NCBI GenBank assembly: GCA_025499705.1
Contig: JAFMVE010000003.1
Location: forward strand, 1-64,000
Source: Carboxylicivirga caseinilyticus
GTDB lineage: Bacteria > Bacteroidota > Bacteroidia > Bacteroidales > Marinilabiliaceae
Direction: 5' to 3'
Length of the DNA: 64,000 nt
Position numbers and translations under genes: made by a program. Positions 27,419-36,172 of the stretch are shown here, piece after piece; within the stretch, counting starts at the first letter, position 1; every line of letters begins with the position of its first letter. Under the pieces are notes generated by a model. It was not told where the DNA came from and searched no databases. It worked only from the letters and a program-made list of their open reading frames with translations.

Positions 27419-28831
27419 ATGAAGAATAAAAAACTAAATATAAATCGTTGGATCGCTTTAGCATTCGTTGGTGTGGCAGCACTCATGCTGTTATTCACCT
27501 CATGCGAAGAAGAGTCAACTTACAGTGGTCCGATCTCCATCAGTAAAATATATTTACAGGATGCCTCATCATCAGTGCCCGACAGGGAAGTGGAGTTTGC
27601 CCGATTAGGCCAGCTGATACGTATCGAAGGATCTGGTTTTACGGATGTAAAAAAAGTATACATTAACGGGATATCAACCTATTTTAATCCGGTAATGGTA
27701 TCAGATAATTCTATGTTGGTAAGTGTTTCACGCAGTACTCCAATAATAGAAGCTGATCCCGAGGAAAGAAATACCATTCGTTTGATGAATGATGGAAGTG
27801 AGACCTCTATTGATTTTGAAATCAGGGCAGCGGCTCCAACTATTATTTATATCTCAAATACACTTCCATTGGCAGGAGAACCAATTACAGTTTACGGAAC
27901 CGGATTATTGGAAGTGTCACGGGTAGTTTTTCCGGGAGGAGTGGAAGTTACATCGGGTATTTACTCTGATGATGAAGGAGAGTTCTTCACGGTTATAGTT
28001 CCTGAAGGAGTATCCGATGAAGGCGGTTCTTTGATGATTGAATGTGCCAATGGAGGAGCTTATTCACCGGCCTTTTTTAATTTCAAACCTGGTGTTATCC
28101 TTGATTTTGATGGTAACGGATCACAGGGATTCTGGAGTTGGAGCGAAACCGGCAGTATGATTAATGCGGATGATTTGGAATCAACTTCTGTTGGGAATTA
28201 TAATATTTCACAGGGCACCTATGTGCCTCATCGACCATCGAGACTGTTAGGATTTGAAGCGGGTAAAAATCGCTGTACAGAAGTATGGACCGCAGGGAAT
28301 GATGTGGACGACTGGCGTGGACAGCTAACATCATACATTCCGGCAGAAACTCCGTTGGATGCAGTAGGATTTCAGTTCGACATTTTTGTGCCGGAAGAAT
28401 GGGGTGGATCAGGATATCTGAAAATTTGCCTGGTAAATGGATTTAACGGTGGCGAATGGTCAGGGTATTGCTATAATTATGTTCCATGGGTAATTGAAGG
28501 TGAAGCTGTTAGTGTAAAATCGGATGGATGGTTAACGGTAACAATTCCTTTTACAAAATTCTATGGTTTTGATAATGATCGATTAGAGGAAGCAAATCAG
28601 AAAGACTGGACTTTCGAAGATCTACTGGCTGTCAGAGAAAGTGCCAGTTGGAAGAACTTTGGATTCTATTTCGAAAACTCTGATTTCAACTTAGGACAGC
28701 TTTCAGGAGATGAAGCAGATAGTGAGATAGAATTTCCTTCTTCAGCTACATCGGTTAATGTGTATACTGACAATTGGAGAGTGGTTTCCTTACTAACTCC
28801 AACGTACAGTGATTTTCCGGATGAGGAATAG
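27419..28831 (+). CDS. Surface glycan-binding lipoprotein (SGBP-B-like, IPT/TIG domains)
   Basis: I place the start at 27419 because it gives a clean lipoprotein signal (MKNKKLN..., lipobox LFTSC). The upstream in-frame extension to 27353 overlaps susD and adds no signal features. The 470-residue product continues EEES after the Cys, an acidic surface-export signal. Two IPT/TIG-like Ig domains (about 30-125 and 125-225; LIRIEGSGFTDV, ITVYGTGLLEV) lead to a C-terminal beta-sandwich (about 230-465) with exposed tryptophans (GFWSWSETG, WRGQL). This is the layout of SGBP-B proteins, whose last domain binds the polysaccharide. Here xylan is the likely ligand. No catalytic motif is visible. Confidence 0.87.
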   Translation: MKNKKLNINRWIALAFVGVAALMLLFTSCEEESTYSGPISISKIYLQDASSSVPDREVEFARLGQLIRIEGSGFTDVKKVYINGISTYFNPVMVSDNSMLVSVSRSTPIIEADPEERNTIRLMNDGSETSIDFEIRAAAPTIIYISNTLPLAGEPITVYGTGLLEVSRVVFPGGVEVTSGIYSDDEGEFFTVIVPEGVSDEGGSLMIECANGGAYSPAFFNFKPGVILDFDGNGSQGFWSWSETGSMINADDLESTSVGNYNISQGTYVPHRPSRLLGFEAGKNRCTEVWTAGNDVDDWRGQLTSYIPAETPLDAVGFQFDIFVPEEWGGSGYLKICLVNGFNGGEWSGYCYNYVPWVIEGEAVSVKSDGWLTVTIPFTKFYGFDNDRLEEANQKDWTFEDLLAVRESASWKNFGFYFENSDFNLGQLSGDEADSEIEFPSSATSVNVYTDNWRVVSLLTPTYSDFPDEE

Positions 28832-28881
28832 AAGAACAACAGAAAAAGCCAGATAAAATGGTTTGTTCAAAAAATAGAAAA

Positions 28882-31065
28882 ATGAATTATAAAAAAATAC
28901 TATCCATATTCGCCCTGTCTTCACTTCTTTTTTCATCATGTGATGATCAGAAGATGGAGTGGTACGATGATCCCACTCATGGCGATGTTACGATTGATGA
29001 GCTTCCTTTAAAGTTGGCTGAAAAAATTAGCCGCTACGATGCTCTTAAGACTTATACAGATATCACTTTAGGTGTTGGTGTCGGAATGGAATTATATATG
29101 ACTGATGATACCTATCGCACACTGGCAGAGGAAAACTTTGATGAACTCACAGTTGGCTATGCCATGAAACATGGTCCGATGGTGAATTCAAAGGGAGAAG
29201 TTGAGTTTGAAGCTGCCGATGCCTTTATGGCAAAAACACAGGAAGCCGGATTAAGTGTGTTTGGGCATACATTGGTTTGGCACTCAAATCAGAATGCCAG
29301 TTACCTCAATGGTTTAATTGCTCCAACTGTTATTCCAGGTTCGGGAGGTTCAAATTCGCTGGATATTTCAGGTTTGCAGGATGGAACATTTGCAGGATGG
29401 AATCTTGCAAATGTGAGTGATGGAATTACAGTAGTTGAGGGTGCTGGTTTATCATCAGAGGCAAAAGCTGTACAATTAATTGCATCAGCCACTGCTTCCA
29501 ATCCTTGGAATCTTCAATTGATAACTCCTGATATACCTGTTGTTTCAGGCCATAATTATGAAATATCTTTCTTTATTAAATCAGATCAGGCAGGAAAAGG
29601 AAGATTATCATTCAGCGGTTTAGTTAATAATTATCCTTGGAAAGACTGGTATGCAACGGGTGGCAGCTGGACCGAAGCTTTCGAAACATCAACACAATGG
29701 CAACAGGTTAAAATCACTGTCAATGATTTTAATGATGTTTCTTTCAAAATAGCTTTCGATTTAGGTTATCTGCCAGGTGTTACCTATTATATTGATGTTG
29801 ATAATGTTAAAGTAACAGATCTTGACGCTCCGGTTGAAGAGGTTAACTTTATTTCAAATGGAGATTTTGAATCAGCAACACTTGATCCATGGGGAGGTTG
29901 GGGAAATAGCTCCACCCGTGAAGTGTCAGCTGAAGGCGAAGGTTTTGGCGGAACAGGATATTGTATGGTTTTAACCAATCCATCGGCAGCTAATTTGTGG
30001 AGTGCACAACAGGTATACTGGTTTGATTCGGCACTGGAGCAAGATAAAGAATACACCTGTACATTTATGATAAAGGCTTCAACTGCAGCTGCAATTCAAC
30101 TACAGTTGCAAAGCGATGATTACAGTGCCAATTATTATGGAGGTATAAGTGTTGGCGCTGCATGGTCGCAGGTTTCACTGAAAATGACTCCAACAACAGC
30201 TGATCGTACTAAGTTTGTAATCGACTTTGGTGAAACAGCAGCAACATATTACATCGATGATATCGTTCTAACCGATGGATCAACAGGGACTTCCGGACCC
30301 ACAATCATTGAAAAAACAGATGAGGAAAAAGCTCAGATTATTGAGGATTCAATGACAAGCTGGATATCGCAAATGGTAGGTCATTATAAAGATGGAATAT
30401 TTGCCTGGGATGTTGTAAACGAACCTATGCGTGAAAGTGGTGAAGTAAGGGATGGTAATGTTTCTGATCCGGCCGCTGATGAATTTTACTGGCAAAAATA
30501 TATGGGTAAAGATTATGCTGTGAAGGCATTCAACCTGGCTCGTCAGTATGGTAACGCAACCGATGTATTGTTTATCAACGACTATAACCTGGAGACGAAC
30601 CATACCAAGTTGGATGGTTTAATCAGCTATGTTCAGTATATCGAACAACAGGGAGCGCAGGTTGATGGAATTGGCACCCAGATGCATATCTCTGCTGATA
30701 CAGATAAGGATATGATAGCAGGTATGTTTGAGAAGTTGGCGGCTTCGGGCAAGTTGATTAAGGTTTCGGAGTTGGATGTTCGTTTGGGAACCAAGAACCC
30801 AACAGCTGAACAGTTAGCTGCACAGGCTGAGATGTATCAATACGTGATTGATATGTTTATGCAATATATTCCGGAAGCACAGCGTTATGGCATCACCATC
30901 TGGGGTATCTCAGATAGCGAACAGGAACATGAATACTGGTTACCAGAGGAGTCGCCAAACCTGTGGGATGCAAATTACAATCGCAAGCATGCTTATAAAG
31001 GAGCAGCGGATGGATTGGCAGGAAAAGATGTAAGTGAAGATTTTTCAGGTGCATTAGATTATTAG
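28882..31065 (+). CDS. Surface GH10 endo-xylanase with tandem CBM inserted in the catalytic barrel
   Basis: I choose the ATG at 28882, which starts the lipoprotein signal MNYKKILSIFALSSLLFSSC. An in-frame ATG at 28858 only adds eight polar residues. The 727-residue protein continues DDQ after the Cys, an acidic surface-export signal. The GH10 barrel starts at about residue 45 and breaks after GHTLVWHSNQN (about 140). Two CBM4/9-like beta-sandwiches follow (about 155-315 and 317-475). The barrel then resumes with WDVVNEPM (acid/base Glu514) and KVSELDVRLG (nucleophile Glu630). This split arrangement is known from Bacteroides and Prevotella xylanases. It is the likely first enzyme to cut polymeric xylan, at the surface beside SusC/D. 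Confidence 0.95.
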   Translation: MNYKKILSIFALSSLLFSSCDDQKMEWYDDPTHGDVTIDELPLKLAEKISRYDALKTYTDITLGVGVGMELYMTDDTYRTLAEENFDELTVGYAMKHGPMVNSKGEVEFEAADAFMAKTQEAGLSVFGHTLVWHSNQNASYLNGLIAPTVIPGSGGSNSLDISGLQDGTFAGWNLANVSDGITVVEGAGLSSEAKAVQLIASATASNPWNLQLITPDIPVVSGHNYEISFFIKSDQAGKGRLSFSGLVNNYPWKDWYATGGSWTEAFETSTQWQQVKITVNDFNDVSFKIAFDLGYLPGVTYYIDVDNVKVTDLDAPVEEVNFISNGDFESATLDPWGGWGNSSTREVSAEGEGFGGTGYCMVLTNPSAANLWSAQQVYWFDSALEQDKEYTCTFMIKASTAAAIQLQLQSDDYSANYYGGISVGAAWSQVSLKMTPTTADRTKFVIDFGETAATYYIDDIVLTDGSTGTSGPTIIEKTDEEKAQIIEDSMTSWISQMVGHYKDGIFAWDVVNEPMRESGEVRDGNVSDPAADEFYWQKYMGKDYAVKAFNLARQYGNATDVLFINDYNLETNHTKLDGLISYVQYIEQQGAQVDGIGTQMHISADTDKDMIAGMFEKLAASGKLIKVSELDVRLGTKNPTAEQLAAQAEMYQYVIDMFMQYIPEAQRYGITIWGISDSEQEHEYWLPEESPNLWDANYNRKHAYKGAADGLAGKDVSEDFSGALDY

Positions 31066-31077
31066 TATCACTGTTAT

Positions 31078-31101
31078 GCTGCCGGCATTATTGTCGGCAG
31101 C
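31078..31101 (+). terminator. Hairpin terminator candidate after the SusCD-SGBP-GH10 unit
   Basis: A 7-bp GC-rich stem (GCTGCCG / CGGCAGC) with a 10-nt loop lies 13 bp after the stop codon. Only a short TTT follows, so termination may be weak. Confidence 0.6.
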
Positions 31102-31207
31102 TTTAATGATGAGCATTTGAAAAATCAGATCAGATAGAAACAGGCAAAGGAAAGTCGCAAAAATTTTTCCATTGTAGAATAATACAAAGCTAAATCGTAT
31201 TGGATAC

Positions 31208-31292
31208 ATACCCCAGGAGAATACCCCGGCGATAATCCTTTGCCTTCCTTTTGAATATAGCTGATAGATATGATTATGAATTAATTCATAAT
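31208..31292 (+). promoter_or_regulatory. Upstream region of the second symporter: ATACCCC direct repeat and 20-bp palindrome
   Basis: ATACCCC occurs twice, at 31208 and 31221. A perfect 20-bp palindrome (ATTATGAATTAATTCATAAT) lies at 31273-31292, about 70 bp before the start codon. No TGTWACS pair is seen here. Either element could be an operator for separate control; nothing in the sequence decides this. Confidence 0.35.
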
Positions 31293-31360
31293 TAGAGATG
31301 AATCACTTTAACCATGTAGAGTCAAGAGCAAATTAAAAAGCACAATAAGAAGCATATAAT

Positions 31361-32821
31361 ATGAGTACCGCATCACAAAAGATTTCGTTAGGCGAGAAGA
31401 TTGGGTATAGCTTAGGTGACCTGGCTGCCAATCTGGTTTTTCAAACCTTAATCACTTATCTGGCCTTTTTTTACACTGATATTTATGGACTGGAGAATAA
31501 TGATGCCTCGCTGATTATGCTGATTGTTGGCTTGGTGGCTGCCTTCTCTTTTAATCCTGTAATTGGTGTCTTGGCCGACAGAACAAGATCCAGATGGGGC
31601 AAGTTTAGGCCTTGGATCTTATATTCGTCTGTGCCTCTTGGTGTAATGGCACTGTTGGCATTCAGTACCCCTGATTTTGCTTACAAAGGTAAATTGATTT
31701 ATGCAGCAGTAACTTATACCTTGTTGCTCCTATTATATGCCAGCAGTAACCTTCCATATTCAGCACTAAGTGGAGTGATTACAGGTGACATGGCTGAAAG
31801 AAACAGTATCTCTTCAATTCGTTTTGTAGCGGTTATGTTCGCCCAGTTTTTTGTTCAGGTTTTTATGCTGCCCATCATTGAATATGCCGGAGGTGGTGAT
31901 AAAGCTGCCGGAATTGAGCAGGTAATTACCTGGATGGCTATTGTAGGTACCATCATGTTGTTAATTACATTTTTTACTACCAAAGAAAGAATCGTTCCTT
32001 CATCAGAACAGGAATCTTCATTAAAAAATGATCTATCCGATTTGGTAAAAAACAGGCCATGGATCATTATGCTTATCCTGACTGTTTTGGTGTTTGTAAC
32101 ACTGGCTATGAAAGGTGGTTCGTATGTTTATTATTTCAATTACTATGTTGATGAAGTTGCCTTGGCGTCTTTCATAAGTCCTATTCTCCATTTTTTTGAT
32201 AGTGTGGGAATGAATTTCTTTGGTTCTGATCCAACATCAGCAGGCTTTGGACTTTTTAATGCCGGAGGCATAATTTTTATGCTGATTGGAATAGCCTTTT
32301 CAAAGAGATTAGCCGACAGGTTTGGAAAAAGAGATGTATTTGGAATATCCTTGTTTATTTCAACTTTGTTCATCCTTGCCTTTGTTTTATTTCCACCTAA
32401 AGGAGTTGGCTGGATGTTTATTTCACAGGTTTTTCATGGATTTTTCTATGGTATTACCACTCCCTTATTATGGGCAATGATTGCTGATGTGGCTGATTAC
32501 TCAGAGTGGAAGAATAACAGAAGGGCCACAGCAATTATTTTTTCAGCCATGATGATGGGCCTAAAAGCAGGATTATCGATTGGTGGGGCATTGGTAGCAT
32601 GGATTTTAGGATTGTACGGATATGTAAATGCAGCATCATGCTTGGGTAATGAATTGATTCAGCCCGAAACTGTTTCCACTGGATCAAAAATGTTGATTAG
32701 TGTATTTGCTGCAATTCCATTCTTAATTGGTGTTATCCTCCTGTTCTTTTACAAGATAAATAAGTCAATGGAGGTGCAGATTGAACAGGAATTGGTTCAA
32801 CGAAGAAATAATGAAAAGTAG
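31361..32821 (+). CDS. GPH-family sugar:cation symporter, copy 2
   Basis: This 486-residue protein has about 12 membrane helices. It has the same GPH landmarks as the gene at 16081: GYSLGDLAANLVFQTLITY, VLADRTRSRWGKFRPW and MIADVADYSEWKNNRRA. The two are clearly paralogues, similar along their whole length. They differ most in the periplasmic loop in the middle (about residues 260-300), which often shapes substrate choice. It has its own 295-bp upstream region and a bidirectional terminator, so it may be induced separately. Probable substrates are xylosides or uronic acids such as glucuronate; the neighbouring uronate genes make the latter attractive but unproven. Confidence 0.92.
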   Translation: MSTASQKISLGEKIGYSLGDLAANLVFQTLITYLAFFYTDIYGLENNDASLIMLIVGLVAAFSFNPVIGVLADRTRSRWGKFRPWILYSSVPLGVMALLAFSTPDFAYKGKLIYAAVTYTLLLLLYASSNLPYSALSGVITGDMAERNSISSIRFVAVMFAQFFVQVFMLPIIEYAGGGDKAAGIEQVITWMAIVGTIMLLITFFTTKERIVPSSEQESSLKNDLSDLVKNRPWIIMLILTVLVFVTLAMKGGSYVYYFNYYVDEVALASFISPILHFFDSVGMNFFGSDPTSAGFGLFNAGGIIFMLIGIAFSKRLADRFGKRDVFGISLFISTLFILAFVLFPPKGVGWMFISQVFHGFFYGITTPLLWAMIADVADYSEWKNNRRATAIIFSAMMMGLKAGLSIGGALVAWILGLYGYVNAASCLGNELIQPETVSTGSKMLISVFAAIPFLIGVILLFFYKINKSMEVQIEQELVQRRNNEK

Positions 32822-32871
32822 GTTTTAAATAATGATAGTAACCACATTAGTGGTTGTGTTGGGATTAGTTG

Positions 32872-32900
32872 AAGGAGTCAGTTAATAGCTGGCTCCTTTT
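32872..32900. terminator. Bidirectional terminator between symporter 2 and the acetylesterase
   Basis: A 10-bp stem (AAGGAGTCAG / CTGGCTCCTT, one G-T pair) with a 7-nt loop is followed by TTTT-rich sequence on the plus side. A second small hairpin (AACCAC/GTGGTT) lies at 32840-32855. Confidence 0.75.
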
Positions 32901-34824
32901 ATTTGATAATAATCCTAAAAGGAACAGCTGGTAATCCTGCTGAATTATAAAGATTAGCTTTATCCGGATTGTTGGCCCATGCATATCTTACTTCAACCGG
33001 ATGAGTAACATTTTCATGCCAGATAATAACTTTATCTTCAGTAATTTCCGCATTAGCCCAAATCAGACTTCCATTTTTATCGCGAATCGAAAATCCTTCT
33101 AGCTTATCACCCTTTTTTATTGAGAGTCCGTTGGCAATATTCTTAAAGCTCAATTCAACCTTTGATCCATTAAGTTGATACCCATCTATCACCGGACCTG
33201 AAGAAATCACTTCTTTTTGATAAGCAATCTTTTCAGCAGCAAGAGCAACCCTATAACCTACATCTTTTTTATTTAATGGATGAATATCATTCCATTCACC
33301 TAAATCGATGATATTTACACTGGTACAATTGGCTTGGTTGTTTGCAACATTGAATTGAGCTTCTCTTAATTGTGCCCAATTGCTTTCATTCGGAATACTA
33401 TCTGGTTCGAGGTAATTCGCAAGCTGAATGATAATAAAAGGCAGGTCTTCATGATTAAAAACTCTTCGCCAGTTTTTAACCATAGCTGTTAATCTTTCTT
33501 CGTATTGATCAGCATTATCAACATTGGATTCTCCCTGGTACCAAACAGCCCCTTTTATAGCATAATTGGTTAGTGGTGAAATCATCCCATTGAATAATCC
33601 TGCCGGTTTCCATCGAATAAAAGTAGGTCCTTCCAATGGGTTCATAGTAGCTCCAATCTTATATTTCCATTCACCTTCCAACGAAATGGTTTCTTCTTTT
33701 ACTCTGATCTCATATGGTTTATCAGGAACAAATCCACCTTGACCAATTTGCGAGATTACCTTAACAACAATTGTGTTTTCACCTTCCTGAAGAATATTTG
33801 AAGGAATCTGATAACGGCGGGGTGGATATTGATATGAAGTAGTACCCACAAAACGACCATTTACAAACACCGAATCTGCATCAACAATTCTACCCATATC
33901 CAATTCAGCCGGTTGGTTTGCCGATTGAGGAGAAAGTTGGAATGTTTTTCTATACCAGACTGCACCATTTACATTCAATAGTTCTCCTTCATCCCAATAA
34001 CCGGGCATATGGGTAGTTTTCCAGCTATTGTCATCCACATTCAATTCTGACCAGCCACTCTTATTACCTTCATCTTTTAATGCCAGTGATGTAAACCACT
34101 CATCTGTTCTCTGCTTATCACTTGCTTCAATATTACAGATTAAGGTAGAGTCTTTGAATCTCTGGAGTTCTTTATATGCGTCTTTAAATGGTTTTAGATC
34201 TTCTTCGCTTATCCATGCTTCAACAGGCGAACCGCCCAGACTTGAATTTATTATTCCAATCGGTACCTGCTCTGATTGTTGAATTTTATTGGCAAAGAAA
34301 TAAGCAACAGCCGAAAAATCCATAATATTCTCGGGTGAAGCAGACTTCCATTGTCCACCGGTTAAGTCACATTGCTGTTTGTTGAAATCATATTTGTAAG
34401 GAACCCTGAAATGCCGAATTCCGGTGTTATTTATTTTCTTTATTTCATCACGAAACCTGGGCTCAACTCTTTTGATGGATACTTCCATGTTGGATTGTCC
34501 CGAACATAACCAAACATCACCAACCAGAATATCATTTAAAATAATTTGATTGGAACCGGTTAGCTTCATTGAAAATGGTCCACCTGGCTTTTGGGCAGGC
34601 ATTATTACCTGCCATTTGCCATTTTTATCTGCATTTGTAGTGAGAATCTTATTTTTAAATTCAATTTTAATGGATTCATCCGGTGAAGCCCATCCCCAAA
34701 GGGTGATAGGAACATCACGCTGAAGCACCATACCGTCACTTATTAATTTAGGAAGCCTGATCTGAGCTGAAACAGGCAGAAATAATAGGGTATATAAAAT
34801 TGCAATAAATAAGATTCTCTTCAT
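32899..34824 (-). CDS. SGNH/SASA-family acetylesterase (sialate-O-acetylesterase-like, probable acetylxylan esterase)
   Basis: This 641-residue protein has a signal peptide ending in VSAQ. Its SASA-type SGNH esterase fold is split by a galactose-binding-like jelly-roll (about 285-400; TFQLSPQSANQPAELDMGR). The nucleophile Ser111 is in WLCSGQSNME, an oxyanion/block III region is in GAVWYQGESNVDN, and the Asp/His pair lies in WNDIHPLN. Such enzymes were first named 9-O-acetylsialate esterases, but close relatives in xylan loci (CE20-like) deacetylate xylan. No sialic acid genes are nearby, so acetylxylan or acetylated xylo-oligosaccharide is the better guess. It begins 10 bp after uxuA and is co-transcribed. 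Confidence 0.87.
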   Translation of the reverse strand: MKRILFIAILYTLLFLPVSAQIRLPKLISDGMVLQRDVPITLWGWASPDESIKIEFKNKILTTNADKNGKWQVIMPAQKPGGPFSMKLTGSNQIILNDILVGDVWLCSGQSNMEVSIKRVEPRFRDEIKKINNTGIRHFRVPYKYDFNKQQCDLTGGQWKSASPENIMDFSAVAYFFANKIQQSEQVPIGIINSSLGGSPVEAWISEEDLKPFKDAYKELQRFKDSTLICNIEASDKQRTDEWFTSLALKDEGNKSGWSELNVDDNSWKTTHMPGYWDEGELLNVNGAVWYRKTFQLSPQSANQPAELDMGRIVDADSVFVNGRFVGTTSYQYPPRRYQIPSNILQEGENTIVVKVISQIGQGGFVPDKPYEIRVKEETISLEGEWKYKIGATMNPLEGPTFIRWKPAGLFNGMISPLTNYAIKGAVWYQGESNVDNADQYEERLTAMVKNWRRVFNHEDLPFIIIQLANYLEPDSIPNESNWAQLREAQFNVANNQANCTSVNIIDLGEWNDIHPLNKKDVGYRVALAAEKIAYQKEVISSGPVIDGYQLNGSKVELSFKNIANGLSIKKGDKLEGFSIRDKNGSLIWANAEITEDKVIIWHENVTHPVEVRYAWANNPDKANLYNSAGLPAVPFRIIIK

Positions 34825-34834
34825 CGTAACTAAA

Positions 34835-36037
34835 TTAAATAAAGTTGCTGATTCCAGCCATCAAACCATCCAGCTCCGCCAAACCTTTAAGTCTTCCAAT
34901 CAATGGATAACCCGGATTGTATTTGTTGTTGTAATCATCCAGTATTTTAATTCCATGATCAGGACGAACCGGCATTTTAGTATCTTTTCTTCCTTCACCT
35001 TCTCTTCTCTTTTGTTCTTTTAAAAGAGCTGTCATTATTTGAACCATATTCTGACTGCCTGCCAAATGTCCTGATTCATAAAAACTACCATCAGGCAGAA
35101 GCTGAGTATTACGTAAATGTACAAAATGTATCCGCTCACTACAGTGATTTATGATCTCAACAAGATTGTTTTCTTTTCGTGCAGAAAGAGACCCGGCACA
35201 AAAAGTAACACCATTGTTAGGAGATGAGTTAGCCTTAAACAACCATTCATAATCGTCTAATTGCCCAATGATACGGGGTAAGCCTAAAACAGGAAATGGT
35301 GGATCATCTGGGTGAATTGCAAGGCGAACGCCTGCTTCTTCAGCTACAGGTATTACATCATCCAGAAAAGCTTTCAGGTTTTCACGCATTTTGTTTTTAT
35401 CGTATCCCTTATAACGGTCAATAAATTCAAGAAATAATTTCTTCGGATCGGGTACGCTACCATCTATAACTCCATCAATAAATCCCTGGGTAACAACAAT
35501 AATGTTATATGCCAACTCTTCAGCTTCCTCTGTGGTCATGGAGGCATAAACCTGTTTTGCTTTTTCAATTATTTCGGCAGGATAATCTTTTTCAGCTCCC
35601 GGACGTTTTAGTATAAAGGCATCAAAGGCCACAAATGTGGGAAAATCGAAATACATTGATTCGCCTCCATTTGCTATTTTATAATGTAAATCTGTTCGGG
35701 CCCAGTCTAACACAGGCATAAAGTTATAGCAAATGGTATCGATGCCACATGCTCCCAGATTTCGGACACTTTGTTGATAGTTTTTAATCAGTCGGGCACG
35801 ATCGTCATTGCAAATTTTAATGCCTTCACTCACCGGCAAACTTTCAACAACACTCCATCTCAAACCATGACTTTCAATCAGGTTTTTTACTCTCATGATC
35901 TCATCAATCGACCATATCTCTCCGTTTGGAATATGATGTAAGGCTGTAATAACTCCTTCAACACCCATTTGAACAAGCATGTCAAGGGTGATAGGATCTT
36001 TCTCGCCAAACCATCTCCAGGTTTTTTCCAGTGCCAT
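34835..36037 (-). CDS. uxuA: Mannonate dehydratase
   Basis: This 400-residue cytosolic enzyme converts D-mannonate to 2-keto-3-deoxygluconate in the hexuronate pathway. The UxuA family is recognised by TWRWFGEKDPITL near the N-terminus, GVITALHHIPNGEIW, YNFMPVLDWARTDL, RLAIHPDDPPFP (metal and substrate binding), FCAGSLSARKEN and VHLRNTQ. Length is normal. It lies between the SDR gene upstream and the acetylesterase downstream on the same strand. With GH67 in the same locus, its substrate most likely derives from glucuronic acid side chains of xylan. The uronate isomerase needed one step earlier is not in this window. Confidence 0.97.
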   Translation of the reverse strand: MALEKTWRWFGEKDPITLDMLVQMGVEGVITALHHIPNGEIWSIDEIMRVKNLIESHGLRWSVVESLPVSEGIKICNDDRARLIKNYQQSVRNLGACGIDTICYNFMPVLDWARTDLHYKIANGGESMYFDFPTFVAFDAFILKRPGAEKDYPAEIIEKAKQVYASMTTEEAEELAYNIIVVTQGFIDGVIDGSVPDPKKLFLEFIDRYKGYDKNKMRENLKAFLDDVIPVAEEAGVRLAIHPDDPPFPVLGLPRIIGQLDDYEWLFKANSSPNNGVTFCAGSLSARKENNLVEIINHCSERIHFVHLRNTQLLPDGSFYESGHLAGSQNMVQIMTALLKEQKRREGEGRKDTKMPVRPDHGIKILDDYNNKYNPGYPLIGRLKGLAELDGLMAGISNFI

Positions 36038-36065
36038 AATATTAGTTTGTTAGTTTTTAAGTTAT

Positions 36066-36096
36066 CCCGCCACGATAGCTATCGTGGTATAGCGGG
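36066..36096. repeat. Palindromic REP-like hairpin between SDR and uxuA genes
   Basis: A perfect 16-bp palindrome (CACGATAGCTATCGTG, 36071-36086) is enclosed by CCCGC/GCGGG arms. It is GC-rich against an AT-rich background. It could set relative expression of the two genes or be a dispersed repeat. Confidence 0.65.
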
Positions 36097-36172
36097 AGGC
36101 AATCGTAATTCTAAACAGAAAATGTATTAAATTTTTACTGCTTTATCCTTCAATTAAGATTGGTGAATTTTA

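Noticed and set aside
27353-27419. Start of the glycan-binding protein at 27353
   Set aside because: It overlaps susD and places 22 non-signal residues before a perfect lipoprotein signal; 27419 is preferred.
32899-34824. Sialic acid utilisation function for the SASA esterase
   Set aside because: No sialidase, lyase or NAN genes are present; uronate and xylan genes surround it.
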